A stretch of DNA of 64,000 nt, from NCBI RefSeq assembly GCF_003363265.1, contig NZ_QRBF01000004.1, positions 62,001-126,000 of the forward strand, given 5' to 3'. The stretch is from Dyella psychrodurans (GTDB lineage Bacteria > Pseudomonadota > Gammaproteobacteria > Xanthomonadales > Rhodanobacteraceae). The notes below the pieces were generated by a model. That model did not search any database and was not told the DNA's origin. It was given only the letters and a program-made list of their open reading frames with translations. The translations under genes and the position numbers were made by a program. Positions 20,269 through 28,860 of this stretch are shown here, piece after piece (the first letter of the stretch is position 1; every line of letters begins with the position of its first letter).

Positions 20269-20330
20269 TGTAAAGCATGCTTGACATGCCTGGGCATCAG
20301 GCCTAGTCTTCGTGTCAAGTACGCTTTACA
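20269..20330 (+). promoter_or_regulatory. promoter with paired operators for the membrane protein/XRE operon
   Basis: TTGACA (20281-20286), 17 bases, TAGTCT (20304-20309) is the promoter. Operator 1, TGTAAAGCATGCTTGACA (20269-20286), is an 18-base near-palindrome covering the -35 box. Operator 2, TGTCAAGTACGCTTTACA (20313-20330), covers the expected start point and is an inverted relative of operator 1. The centres are 44 bases apart, about four helical turns. This suggests autorepression by the XRE protein encoded in the operon. Confidence 0.6.
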
Positions 20331-20348
20331 TGACCTGGGAGGGGATTC

Positions 20349-20951
20349 ATGACGCGCTTTTCACAAAAGCAATACGAATGGCGGGTGCTGGCTGCGATGG
20401 CGGTCTACTCCGCCTTCCTGCTGTACGTCTGGCCGATGGTCCGGACCACGGACAGTTATCCATTCAAGGTGCTGCTGGGCGTGGCGCCGGCGCTGCCGGT
20501 TATCTATGTGCTCGCTCAGCTGGCGCGGCGCATTCGCGCCAGCGACGAACTGGAACAGCGCACGCACCTGATTGCGCTGGGCGTTGCGATGGGTGTCGTG
20601 GGGGCACTGAGCCTGGTGGGCGGGTTTCTCAGCATCGCGGGCGTCCTCAGGATCGACGGCTCGATTCTGATCTGGGTGTTCCCCGTGATGATGCTCACCT
20701 ATGGCGCTACGCGCTGGTGGGTGCTGCGGGGCTATGGCGGGGTCATGTCGTGTGACGATGGCACGAATGTCTGGCTGTGGTTGCGCTTTGTGCTGATTGG
20801 TGCCGTCGTGCTCGTGATGGCGTTGATGCACCCGCCGGGGCTGGACGGTTTCGGCCTGGGTTTCATTTATGGCACCGGGATAGGCCTGCTCGCGCTGGGG
20901 CTGGTGGTTGCCCTGAGGCAATGGTTCAAACGCCGGCTGCGCCACCACTGA
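20349..20951 (+). CDS. integral membrane protein, unknown function
   Basis: The 200-residue protein has five or six predicted transmembrane segments (for example MAVYSAFLLYVWPMV, VLLGVAPALPVIYVLA, LIWVFPVMMLTYGATRWWVL and FIYGTGIGLLALGLVVAL). The central segment RIRASDELEQRTHLIALG resembles the conserved DE-x2-R loop of small membrane proteins encoded beside XRE regulators. A strong GGGAGGGG lies before the ATG. It shares an operon with the next gene, 33 bases downstream. The role is unknown; such pairs resemble stress-responsive membrane protein/regulator modules. Confidence 0.75.
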   Translation: MTRFSQKQYEWRVLAAMAVYSAFLLYVWPMVRTTDSYPFKVLLGVAPALPVIYVLAQLARRIRASDELEQRTHLIALGVAMGVVGALSLVGGFLSIAGVLRIDGSILIWVFPVMMLTYGATRWWVLRGYGGVMSCDDGTNVWLWLRFVLIGAVVLVMALMHPPGLDGFGLGFIYGTGIGLLALGLVVALRQWFKRRLRHH

Positions 20952-20984
20952 ACATGCGCCCCACTGCCCAAAGCATCGAACGAC

Positions 20985-21182
20985 ATGAATAACCTTGTGC
21001 GTGAATTGCGCGCTGAGCGCGGCTGGTCGCAAGCCGACCTCGCGCAAAAGCTGGATGTATCGCGGCAAACCGTCAATGCCATCGAGACCGGGAAATACGA
21101 TCCGAGTCTGCCGCTGGCGTTCAAGATCGCACGCCTGTTCGGCATGACGATCGAAATGATCTTCGTACCCGGAGAGGAGTAA
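20985..21182 (+). CDS. small XRE-family DNA-binding regulator
   Basis: The 65-residue protein consists only of a Cro/C1-type helix-turn-helix: VRELRAERGWSQADLAQKLD, then VSRQTVNAIETGKYDPSLPL and a short hydrophobic tail (MTIEMIFVPGEE). It closely resembles YozG/YgzD-like stand-alone regulators. It lies directly after a membrane-protein gene and just before a hydrolase gene (7 bases apart). The paired palindromes in the operon promoter are its likely targets. Confidence 0.88.
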   Translation: MNNLVRELRAERGWSQADLAQKLDVSRQTVNAIETGKYDPSLPLAFKIARLFGMTIEMIFVPGEE

Positions 21183-21189
21183 GGACTAC

Positions 21190-22764
21190 ATGGCCATGCG
21201 GGGAAGAACTGTTTTTCGCATCGTCGCCGCCGTTGCGGCGATCGGCGTGCTGGCATATCAGCATTGGCATCATGGCGAGCCGTCGTCGGAGAAGGACGGT
21301 GCTGAGTCGAATGCCGTTTCGGCAACCACGCAGAGCGCGCCAGCGCCGGTGCGCACATGGCAGCGAGGTTCGCTGACATTCAAGTCGTGCGAATTGGGTC
21401 GTCCGGGCAGTGGTGCCACCGCGGAAGCTTGGTGCACGACATTCGAGGTGCCGGAGAATCGCGACGATCCGCACAGTCGTCGCATTGGCCTGAAGCTCGC
21501 CATCGCGCGCAGCGACGCGCAGGTGCCGGAACCGGACATGGCCGTGCTGCTGGCGGGCGGTCCCGGCGAGGCCGCCACGGAATCATGGGTGGTGGAAGCG
21601 ACGGCTTTTGCGGAAGTGCGCAAGCATCACGATGTGTTGTTGCTGGATCAGCGAGGCACCGGCGGTTCCAATCCGCTGAGCTGCAAGAATGCCGAAGACA
21701 AGTCCAACGACAACGCCCTGACCGTCGATCTGAACAAGATGCGCAAGGACGTGGCCGCCTGCCTCGATGAGGTCAGGCAGAAGGCCGATCCGCGCTACTA
21801 CACCACCACCGTTGCCGCGCAGGATCTGGAGGACGTGCGCAAGGCGTTGGGATCGCCCCAGTTGGACCTGGTTGGCGTGTCCTACGGCACGCGGATGGCT
21901 CAGCAATATCTCAAGCACTATCCCGATGGCGTGCGCAGCGTCGTGCTCGACTCGGCGGTGCCGAACCAGGTCATCCTCGGCGAGGATTTCGCCGCCAACC
22001 TGGATGATGCCCTCAAGAGAGATTTCGCCGGTTGCATGGCCGTTCCCGCCTGCAAGCAGCGCTTCGGCGATTCCATGCAGACGCTGTATCAATTGCGCGA
22101 CGCTCTGCGCGCCAATCCACACACAGTGAGCTTCCGCGATCCGCAGACCTATGAAACGGTGGAGCGGCCCCTGAGCGAATTTTCGCTGGCGAGCGTCGTG
22201 CGCATGTTTGCCTATCAACCCGAAACGGCGGCGCTGCTGCCGCTTTCGATCAATGCCGCCGCGCACGGCGACGTGGGGCCGTTGCTCGGTCAGGCCAAGC
22301 TGCTCAATGGCGATCTGAGCGGCGACATGAACAGCGGCATGTCGATGAGCGTGATCTGCAGCGAAGACGCGGATCTGCTGCAGCCAAACCCGCAGGACCA
22401 GAACACCATCCTTGGCAATCACCTGGTCGATGGGCTCAAGGCGCAGTGCGACGTATGGTCGCACGGTACGCGTCCCGCGGATTTTCATGCGCCGCTGAAA
22501 AGCGACAAGCCGATCCTGATCCTGTCCGGCGAATTCGATCCGGTGACGCCTCCCCGCTACGGCGAGGAAATCCTGCCGGGGCTGACGGATGGGCGACAGC
22601 TGGTTTTCAAGGGCCAGGGCCACTCGCTGCTCGGTCGCGGCTGCATGCCGCAACTGCTGAGCAAGTTCATCGACAAGCCCGATCCGAAACACCTCGACGC
22701 TAGCTGCCTGGACAAGCTCGGCGACACGCCGGCGTTCATCGACTTCAACGGAGCGTTGCCATGA
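21190..22764 (+). CDS. alpha/beta hydrolase, tripeptidyl-aminopeptidase (S33)-like
   Basis: The 524-residue protein begins with an N-terminal membrane anchor or signal segment (VFRIVAAVAAIGVLAYQ), so it acts in the periplasm or outside the membrane. The oxyanion loop is LLAGGPGEA. The nucleophile is Ser231 in GVSYGT, with Asp450 in GEFDPVTPP and His478 in GQGHSLLG. A cap domain sits between strands 6 and 7. Family members are prolyl or tripeptidyl aminopeptidases and related esterases. It overlaps the NatA-like gene by four bases (ATGA), so it belongs to one operon with the exporter and with the XRE gene 7 bases upstream. Confidence 0.85.
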   Translation: MAMRGRTVFRIVAAVAAIGVLAYQHWHHGEPSSEKDGAESNAVSATTQSAPAPVRTWQRGSLTFKSCELGRPGSGATAEAWCTTFEVPENRDDPHSRRIGLKLAIARSDAQVPEPDMAVLLAGGPGEAATESWVVEATAFAEVRKHHDVLLLDQRGTGGSNPLSCKNAEDKSNDNALTVDLNKMRKDVAACLDEVRQKADPRYYTTTVAAQDLEDVRKALGSPQLDLVGVSYGTRMAQQYLKHYPDGVRSVVLDSAVPNQVILGEDFAANLDDALKRDFAGCMAVPACKQRFGDSMQTLYQLRDALRANPHTVSFRDPQTYETVERPLSEFSLASVVRMFAYQPETAALLPLSINAAAHGDVGPLLGQAKLLNGDLSGDMNSGMSMSVICSEDADLLQPNPQDQNTILGNHLVDGLKAQCDVWSHGTRPADFHAPLKSDKPILILSGEFDPVTPPRYGEEILPGLTDGRQLVFKGQGHSLLGRGCMPQLLSKFIDKPDPKHLDASCLDKLGDTPAFIDFNGALP

Positions 22765-23495
22765 TCGAAGTAAGGGATCTCTACAAACACTTCGGCGACG
22801 TCAAAGCCGTGGATGGCGTGAGCTTTGTCGCGCGCGACGGTGAAATCACCGGACTGCTCGGCCCCAACGGCGCAGGCAAGACCACGACGCTGCGCATGCT
22901 CTATACCTTGATGAATCCCGACCGGGGCCAGGTTCTGGTCGACGGCATCGACGCGGCGCGCGATGCGCAGGCCGTGCGTCGCCAACTTGGCGTGCTGCCC
23001 GACGCACGCGGGCTGTACAAACGCCTGACCGCACGCGAAAACATCGAGTATTTCGCGCGATTGCAAGGCATGGAGCATGCACTGATCCAGGCGCGACGCG
23101 AACAGCTTATCAAGGCGTTGGAGATGGAAGATATCGCCGATCGTCGCACGGAAGGCTTCTCCCAAGGCCAGCGCGTGAAGACCGCCATCGCGCGTGCGCT
23201 CGTGCACGATCCGAAGAACGTGATTCTGGATGAGCCGACCAACGGTCTTGACGTGATGGCCACGCGCAGCCTGCGCCAGTTCATGCGTCGATTGAAAGGT
23301 GAAGGGCGATGCGTACTGTTTTCCAGCCACATCATGCAGGAGGTCGCTGCGTTGTGCGATCGCATCGTGGTCATTGCGCACGGTCGCGTGGTGGCGGACG
23401 AAACGCCCGATGCGCTACGCGCGCAGACCGGGCAGCTCAATCTGGAGGATGCCTTCGTGAAGATCATCGGTAGCGACGAGGGGCTGGCCGCATGA
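22761..23495 (+). CDS. ABC transporter ATP-binding protein, NatA-like
   Basis: The 244-residue ATPase shows Walker A GPNGAGKTT, a FSQGQRVKTAIA signature and Walker B VILDEPTNGLDV, with H-loop SSHIMQEV. Sequence and gene order match NatA of sodium/drug-exporting NatAB systems. The start overlaps the hydrolase stop and the stop overlaps natB, so the three proteins are made together. Confidence 0.88.
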   Translation: MIEVRDLYKHFGDVKAVDGVSFVARDGEITGLLGPNGAGKTTTLRMLYTLMNPDRGQVLVDGIDAARDAQAVRRQLGVLPDARGLYKRLTARENIEYFARLQGMEHALIQARREQLIKALEMEDIADRRTEGFSQGQRVKTAIARALVHDPKNVILDEPTNGLDVMATRSLRQFMRRLKGEGRCVLFSSHIMQEVAALCDRIVVIAHGRVVADETPDALRAQTGQLNLEDAFVKIIGSDEGLAA

Positions 23496-24667
23496 ACACG
23501 ATGCTGATTGTCTTCCTCAAGGAGGTGCGCGAAAACCTCCGCGACCGGCGCACGCTCGGCAGTGCGTTGCTGTTCGGTCCGCTGATCGGACCTTTCATCT
23601 TCGCGTTGATGATGAACACGGTGATCACGCGCGAATTGAACAAGGCCGACCAGCCGCTGAGGATTCCGGTCATCGGTGCGCAGTACGCGCCGAATCTGAT
23701 CGACGCGCTGAAGCAGGAAGGCTTGATTCCGCGACCGCCCGTAGCGAATCCCGAAGCCGCCGTTCGCGATCAAGATGCCGATGTGGTGCTGCGCATACCG
23801 AGCGATTTCGATAAGTCCTGGCGCAAGGGCGAGGCATCCCAGGTGGAAATGATCTACGACTCGTCCCAGCGTGAAACTGGCGGTTCGATCGATCGCCTTC
23901 GCCACATGCTCGAAACCTACAGTCGCCGCCAGGGAGCGATGCGGCTGGTGGCGCGCGGTCTTTCGCCCACGATGATGGCGCCGGTGTCGGTGGACGATCG
24001 CGACCAATCCACACCGCAATCGCGGGCGGGCCAGCTGTTTTCGATCCTGCCGTACTTTTTCGTGCTCGCCGTTTTCATGGGCGGCATGTACCTGGCCATC
24101 GACCTGACGGCCGGCGAACGGGAGCGTCAATCGCTGGAACCGTTATTTGCCAATCCGGTGCCGCGCTGGAAAGTGCTGCTCGGCAAACTGGGCGCGATCT
24201 GCGTGTTTTCGCTGGCGAGCCTGACCATCAGCGTGGTGGGCTTCGGTGTGTGCGGCAGGATCATCCCGGCGGAAAAGCTGGGCATGACCTTGAATCTGGG
24301 GCCGGCTTTCGCCTTGCAGGTCGTGCTGATCATGCTGCCGCTGGTGATCTTGCTGGCGTCGCTGCAGACGCTCGTGGCGGCGTTCGCCAAGAGCTATCGC
24401 GAAGCGCAGACGTATTTGTCCCTGCTCATGATGGTGCCGGCCCTGCCGTCGGTTTTGCTGAGCGTGTTGCCAATCAAAGTGGCGCCGTGGATGTTCACGG
24501 TGCCGCTGCTGGGGCAGCAGGTCGGCATTACCCAGTTGCTTCGCGGCGGAGAGCTCACGTCGATGCAGATTTCCACCTGCGTGACGTGCGGCTTGGTCGT
24601 GGCGGTGCTTGCGACCCTGGTGACGGCCGCTGTCTATCGCTCGGAGAGGTTGGCGATTTCGGCGTAG
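23492..24667 (+). CDS. ABC-2 exporter permease, NatB-like
   Basis: The 391-residue protein has the NatB/ABC-2 layout. One N-terminal helix (SALLFGPLIGPFIFALMMN) is followed by a large extracytoplasmic domain (about residues 45-190) and five C-terminal helices, with DLTAGERERQSLEPLFANPV at the coupling helix. NatAB of Bacillus exports sodium. Here the neighbouring hydrolase suggests a peptide-like or lipid substrate, but that is inference only. Confidence 0.85.
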   Translation: MNTMLIVFLKEVRENLRDRRTLGSALLFGPLIGPFIFALMMNTVITRELNKADQPLRIPVIGAQYAPNLIDALKQEGLIPRPPVANPEAAVRDQDADVVLRIPSDFDKSWRKGEASQVEMIYDSSQRETGGSIDRLRHMLETYSRRQGAMRLVARGLSPTMMAPVSVDDRDQSTPQSRAGQLFSILPYFFVLAVFMGGMYLAIDLTAGERERQSLEPLFANPVPRWKVLLGKLGAICVFSLASLTISVVGFGVCGRIIPAEKLGMTLNLGPAFALQVVLIMLPLVILLASLQTLVAAFAKSYREAQTYLSLLMMVPALPSVLLSVLPIKVAPWMFTVPLLGQQVGITQLLRGGELTSMQISTCVTCGLVVAVLATLVTAAVYRSERLAISA

Positions 24668-24689
24668 GCCATCGATGGCTGCGCGGCGT

Positions 24690-25541
24690 TCACGACCATG
24701 CGCCGTGCAGCCAGTCCGCGACCGGCTGCGGATGTTCGAGGTGCAAATGGTGACAGCCGTCCATGTGCGCGACATGAATGCTCTGCACGTGCGCTGCGCG
24801 CGCCTGCATCAGCGCGGAAGGCAGATAAGGCGTCATCGGGTGGGACAGCAGTAGCGATGTCGGCGCTTCGATGCCGGCGAGCAGCGCGTCGACCTGGCTT
24901 TCCGCCATGCGCATCGCGCTGGGGCGGGTGAGGCGCGGATCGCTGCGCCAGCGCCAGCCGTCTTCGGTTTCCAGAAGGCCGCGTTCGACGATCGGTCGCG
25001 CAAGGTCCGCGCGCAGTCCGCTGGCCAGCGTGCGCGCGCTGATCGCCTGATCGATATCGCGGAACATGCGCAGCGATTTGCCGCTGCCCGTGGTCGCGGC
25101 GAACGCATCGCGAAAGCGTTGCAAGGTATGCGAGCCGTCGTCGCCGAGCGGGCCAAGGCCCTCGATCAGGCATAAGCGCTCGATGTACTGAGGCGCCGCC
25201 GCGGCAACCAGCGACGCGATGCCCGCACCAAGCGAGTGACCCAGCAAGGTGAAACGTTCAAGTTGCAGAACGCCGATCGCGGCGAGTACCGCGCCCACGT
25301 AATCCAGATAGTGATAGCTCGCGCCGGGCGGCAGGTGTCCGGAATGGCCATGACCGGGCAATTCCAGCGCGATCACGCGCCAGCGTTGCGCCAGGATCGG
25401 CGCCAGATACGCGTAGCTGCCCGCGTTGTCCAAACAGCCGTGCAACGCGAGCAACGGCGGTGCATCCGCCTCGCCCCACACCAGGGCGGTCAACGACAGA
25501 TGCGGAGAGAGTTCGACACACTGCTCGATCGGTGCGGTCAC
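24690..25541 (-). CDS. alpha/beta-fold hydrolase
   Basis: The start is taken as GTG 25541, preceded by AGGA at a spacing of about 7 bases; this gives 283 residues. Longer versions of this frame run into the hemH gene in a different frame and are spurious. Motifs are LALHGCLDNAGSY (oxyanion loop), ALELPGHGHSGH, the nucleophile GHSLGAGIA and a C-terminal HMDGCHHLHLEHP that supplies the catalytic His. It resembles MhpC-like esterases. It follows hemH after 22 bases and is probably co-transcribed. The substrate is unknown. Confidence 0.82.
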   Translation of the reverse strand: MTAPIEQCVELSPHLSLTALVWGEADAPPLLALHGCLDNAGSYAYLAPILAQRWRVIALELPGHGHSGHLPPGASYHYLDYVGAVLAAIGVLQLERFTLLGHSLGAGIASLVAAAAPQYIERLCLIEGLGPLGDDGSHTLQRFRDAFAATTGSGKSLRMFRDIDQAISARTLASGLRADLARPIVERGLLETEDGWRWRSDPRLTRPSAMRMAESQVDALLAGIEAPTSLLLSHPMTPYLPSALMQARAAHVQSIHVAHMDGCHHLHLEHPQPVADWLHGAWS

Positions 25542-25563
25542 GCGGACGTCCTGTGCATGTTCG

Positions 25564-26613
25564 TCATGGTCGCGTGGTGTCTGCGGCAAATTCCGGCCAA
25601 CCCTGCGTATGGCGCAGCACCAGCGCCGCAAGGCTGGCGATCTGTTCCGGGTTGTCGTTGAGCGCCGGGATGTAGTGCAGCATGTGGCCACCCGCGGACG
25701 TGAAGAAGTCCCGGTTCTGCATGGCGACTTCCTCGAGCGTTTCCAGGCAGTCGACGGCAAAGCCAGGGCATGCGACATCCAGCCGTTTGACACCTTCGGC
25801 GGCCAGGCGTTTCACGGTGATGTCGGTGTACGGCTGCAACCACGGTTCGCGACCGACGCGCGACTGAAAACCTACGACGAGCTGCGATTCGTCCAGGCCA
25901 AGCCGCGCACGCAGCCGCTGCGCCGTCGCATGGCACTGGTGGAAGTAAGGATCGCCGGCGTCGACGTAACGCTGCGGAATGCCATGGAACGACAGCAGCA
26001 GCTTCTCGCCGCGCCTGTGTTCGGCCCACCAGCGTTCGATGGACAGCGCCAGCGCCTCGATGTGACCGTGATCGTCGTGATAGTCGTTCACGATGCGCAG
26101 CTCCGGCGGCCAGCGCATCTGTTTGATCGCATCGGCCACGGCGTCGATGACCGAGCCGGTGGATGTCGCGGAATATTGCGGGTAGAGCGGCAGTATCAAT
26201 AATCGACGCACGCCTTCGCGCTGCATCTGTTCCATTTGCTCACGCACGGAGGGCTTGCCGTAACGCATGGCCAGCGCGACGCGAATCGGTCCTGATCGCG
26301 CGTGCTCCAGTTGGTTCTGCAAAGCGACGGCGAGCTTTTCGGAGCCGACACGCAAGGGCGATCCTTCGGGCGTCCAGATGCGCGCATAGGCATGCGCGGA
26401 ACGTGCGGGCCGGATGCGCAGGATCACCCCGTGCAGGATCAGCCACCACAGCCAGCGCGGGTATTCGATGACGCGCGGGTCGCCCAGGAATTCAGATAGA
26501 TACGGCCGCAAGGCGCTGGCCGTGGGAGCTTCCGGTGTGCCAAGGTTCACGAGCAATACGCCAGCCTGTGCAGGCTGGTCGTACGATTGGCCGGTATAGT
26601 TGCTGCGTGGCAT
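25564..26613 (-). CDS. hemH: ferrochelatase
   Basis: The 349-residue enzyme inserts iron into protoporphyrin IX, the last step of haem synthesis. It shows VLLVNLGTPEAP at the start, the LPLYPQYSATSTGSV segment, the catalytic His in LLLSFHGIPQRYV, and FQSRVGREPWLQPYT near the substrate pocket. CPGFAVDCLETLEE completes the C-terminal half. The ATG at 26613 is chosen because the conserved strand starts about 18 residues later. It is followed closely by the alpha/beta hydrolase gene. No iron-sulphur cysteine cluster of the animal type is present. Confidence 0.95.
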   Translation of the reverse strand: MPRSNYTGQSYDQPAQAGVLLVNLGTPEAPTASALRPYLSEFLGDPRVIEYPRWLWWLILHGVILRIRPARSAHAYARIWTPEGSPLRVGSEKLAVALQNQLEHARSGPIRVALAMRYGKPSVREQMEQMQREGVRRLLILPLYPQYSATSTGSVIDAVADAIKQMRWPPELRIVNDYHDDHGHIEALALSIERWWAEHRRGEKLLLSFHGIPQRYVDAGDPYFHQCHATAQRLRARLGLDESQLVVGFQSRVGREPWLQPYTDITVKRLAAEGVKRLDVACPGFAVDCLETLEEVAMQNRDFFTSAGGHMLHYIPALNDNPEQIASLAALVLRHTQGWPEFAADTTRP

Positions 26614-26724
26614 CGTGGCGGGGATGGCTGGGTAGCGGACAGAGTCTGCCACAAGCGCTCCGCACTGCGCGGCACCGTGTCGCCGCCGACCGCGATCGAA
26701 ACCCATTTACTACCGGAGCTGCCC

Positions 26725-27417
26725 ATGTTCAAAGCATCGCTGCGTCGCATTTCGTTCCTGGCCCTGGCGCTGTTGTTGCCCACCGCTGCCGTGCATGCCG
26801 ACGACGATTCCCCGCAGGCGCGCGCGCAGAATGCCGTGCGCGTGCTCAACGAAATCGAGCAGGCGCCGGACAAATCCATCCCGGGCGACCTGCTCAAGGA
26901 CGCCAAGGCGATCGCGGTGATTCCGGATGTGCTGAAAGTGGGCTTCGTTTTCGGCGGTCGCCGCGGCGAGGGCCTCATTTCCGTGAAAAACCCGGACGGC
27001 ACCTGGTCCAATCCCAGCTTCATTTCCTTCGGCGGCGGTAGCGTCGGCTTCCAGATCGGCGTGTCCAAGACGGACGTGATCCTGGTGTTCCGCACGGAGC
27101 GTGGCGTGGATTCCATCGTCAACGGCAAATTCACCATCGGCGCGGACGCTTCGGCCGCAGCGGGCCCGGTGGGTCGTACGGCGTCGGCCGCCACGGACCA
27201 GCAGCTGAAGGCCGAGATTTACTCCTATTCGCGCGCACGCGGCCTGTTTGCGGGCGTGGCACTGGATGGCTCGGTGTTGAAGATCGATTATGACGCCAAT
27301 GCTGCGGTTTATGGGCAGGGCATCACCCCGCGGCGCATTTTCGAGGGTGGCGTGAGCAATGTTCCGGGCTCGGTCGTGCAGTTCCGCGACGCCCTGGAGG
27401 AGTACACTGCACGCTGA
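26725..27417 (+). CDS. SYLF (YSC84) domain lipid-binding protein
   Basis: The 230-residue protein has a signal peptide (RISFLALALLLPTAAVHA) and then a full SYLF domain: DAKAIAVIPDVLKVGFVFGGRRGEG, SFISFGGGSVGFQIG, SRARGLFAGVALDG. SYLF domains bind phosphoinositides in eukaryotes and are common as exported proteins in proteobacteria, where the role is unclear. The ATG at 26725 follows CGGAG by about 7 bases. It lies 62 bases upstream of tatA. The C-terminal hydrophilic end (DALEEYTAR) is short. Confidence 0.88.
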   Translation: MFKASLRRISFLALALLLPTAAVHADDDSPQARAQNAVRVLNEIEQAPDKSIPGDLLKDAKAIAVIPDVLKVGFVFGGRRGEGLISVKNPDGTWSNPSFISFGGGSVGFQIGVSKTDVILVFRTERGVDSIVNGKFTIGADASAAAGPVGRTASAATDQQLKAEIYSYSRARGLFAGVALDGSVLKIDYDANAAVYGQGITPRRIFEGGVSNVPGSVVQFRDALEEYTAR

Positions 27418-27479
27418 TACGGAACGCCGGAGCTGCCCCCGCAGTTCCCTGACGGCGCAGACTCCGCAACGAGGTACTC

Positions 27480-27728
27480 ATGGGTTTGGACAGCATTTGG
27501 CATTGGGCGATCCTGCTCGTCATCATTTTGCTGGTGTTCGGCACGGGCAAGCTGACCCGCGTCGGTTCTGATCTGGGCAACGCCGTGCGTGGCTTCAAGA
27601 AAGCCATGCAGGGCGACGAGGAAGAAGAAAAGCGCAAGGCGCAGGAAAAACTGCAGGCCGATCCGGCGCAGGGCGCCGGCAGCACGCAGGCCAACCAGAA
27701 TCAGCGCGATTCCAACGAATCGAAGTAA
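27480..27728 (+). CDS. tatA: Sec-independent protein translocase TatA
   Basis: The 82-residue protein has the single N-terminal membrane helix ([20 protein letters not shown]), the FG hinge, and the amphipathic helix ([16 protein letters not shown]). An acidic DEEEE patch and a disordered Gln/Asn-rich tail follow. TatA polymerises to form the channel for folded proteins carrying twin-arginine signals. It heads the tatABC operon. Confidence 0.95.
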   Translation: MGLDSIWHWAILLVIILLVFGTGKLTRVGSDLGNAVRGFKKAMQGDEEEEKRKAQEKLQADPAQGAGSTQANQNQRDSNESK

Positions 27729-27749
27729 GCCACCCAAGGAACAGCTACC

Positions 27750-28115
27750 GTGATCGAGATCAGCCTCGGCAAGCTGGTGTTGCTGGCGTTGGTCGCCCTG
27801 ATCGTGCTCGGCCCGGAAAAACTTCCCCAGGCGGCGCGCACCGCCGGTGCGCTGATGCGTCGCCTCCGTTCCGGCTGGGACAGCGTGCGTGCCGAAGTCG
27901 AGCGCGAGCTGGAGATCGAAGAACTCAAGCGCACCGCGCGCGAAGCGGCGGCACGCGCGGAAGCTGCGCAGAGCGAGATGAATAACGTCATGCGCAGCAC
28001 GCGCGAACAGGTGGCGACCACCTCCGCCGAGGTTCGCGACGAGATCGCGCAAGTCCATAAGGACATCACCGAGACCGATGCCGCGTCGAAGGAATCCACG
28101 CATGGCAACGCCTGA
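27750..28115 (+). CDS. tatB: Sec-independent protein translocase TatB
   Basis: The 121-residue protein starts at GTG 27750 with AAGGA 8 bases before it. It has the TatB N-terminal helix (ISLGKLVLLALVALIVLGPEKLP), with GPEKLP in place of the TatA FGTGKL hinge. A long charged helix rich in Ala, Arg and Glu follows. TatB binds substrate signal peptides together with TatC. It overlaps tatC by 14 bases. Confidence 0.94.
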   Translation: MIEISLGKLVLLALVALIVLGPEKLPQAARTAGALMRRLRSGWDSVRAEVERELEIEELKRTAREAAARAEAAQSEMNNVMRSTREQVATTSAEVRDEIAQVHKDITETDAASKESTHGNA

Positions 28116-28857
28116 GCCCGAACTGGACGTGCAGCAGGGGTTGTTCTCGCATCTGCTTGAACTGCGTACGCGTTTGATCAAGGCGATCCTCGCCTTGGTG
28201 GTGGTGCTGGTTGCGCTGGTGCCGTTCGCCAACCGTCTCTATTCATGGCTCGCCGCGCCGCTGGTGTCGCGCCTGCCGCAAGGCGCGCACCTGATCGCGA
28301 CCGAAGTTGCCAGTCCCTTCGTCACACCCTTGAAGCTGGCGTTCTACACCGCGTTGTTCATCAGCATGCCGGTCATCCTGTATCAGCTGTGGGCATTCGT
28401 AAGTCCGGGCTTGTACAAGCATGAAAAGCGTCTCGCGCGTCCGTTGCTGGTCGCGGCGCTGATCCTGTTCTACATCGGCTGCGCGTTTGCGTATTTCCTG
28501 GTGTTGCCGGCGGCGTTCCGCTTCCTGACCGCCGTGACGCCGCAAGGTGTGGAGATGATGACCGACATCACCCATTACCTCGACTTCGTCATGCTGATGT
28601 TCTTCGCTTTCGGCCTGTGCTTCGAAGTGCCGGTGGCGGTGGTGATTCTGGCCGCGGTCGGCATCGTCGACCTGGACAAGCTGCGCAAGGGTCGTCGTTA
28701 CGCGATGGTCGGCGCATTTGCCATCGCCGCGGTGGTGACGCCGCCGGACATCACCTCGATGATCATGCTGGCCATTCCGATGTGCCTGCTTTACGAAATC
28801 GGCGTGCTCGCGGTGCGCTGGCTGCTCAAGCCGTCCGCCGCGCAAGCCACAACCTGA
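28102..28857 (+). CDS. tatC: Sec-independent protein translocase TatC
   Basis: The 251-residue six-helix membrane protein shows FSHLLELRTRLIKAI at the start, SPFVTPLKLAFYTALFIS and PVILYQLWAFVSPGLYKHEKR, and the later FGLCFEVPVAVVILAAVGI. The ATG at 28102 follows GAAGGAA. TatC is the receptor for twin-arginine signal peptides. The operon continues with a methyltransferase gene three bases downstream. Confidence 0.96.
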   Translation: MATPEPELDVQQGLFSHLLELRTRLIKAILALVVVLVALVPFANRLYSWLAAPLVSRLPQGAHLIATEVASPFVTPLKLAFYTALFISMPVILYQLWAFVSPGLYKHEKRLARPLLVAALILFYIGCAFAYFLVLPAAFRFLTAVTPQGVEMMTDITHYLDFVMLMFFAFGLCFEVPVAVVILAAVGIVDLDKLRKGRRYAMVGAFAIAAVVTPPDITSMIMLAIPMCLLYEIGVLAVRWLLKPSAAQATT

Positions 28858-28860
28858 CCC

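Larger units (their letters stand above)
19943..20348. other. 406-base divergent regulatory region
   Basis: The region separates fimA (minus) from a membrane-protein/XRE regulator operon (plus). It contains, in order, a sigma-54-like element, two Clp/Crp-like palindromes, and the operator/promoter set of the XRE operon. No coding frame in it looks real. Confidence 0.6.
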
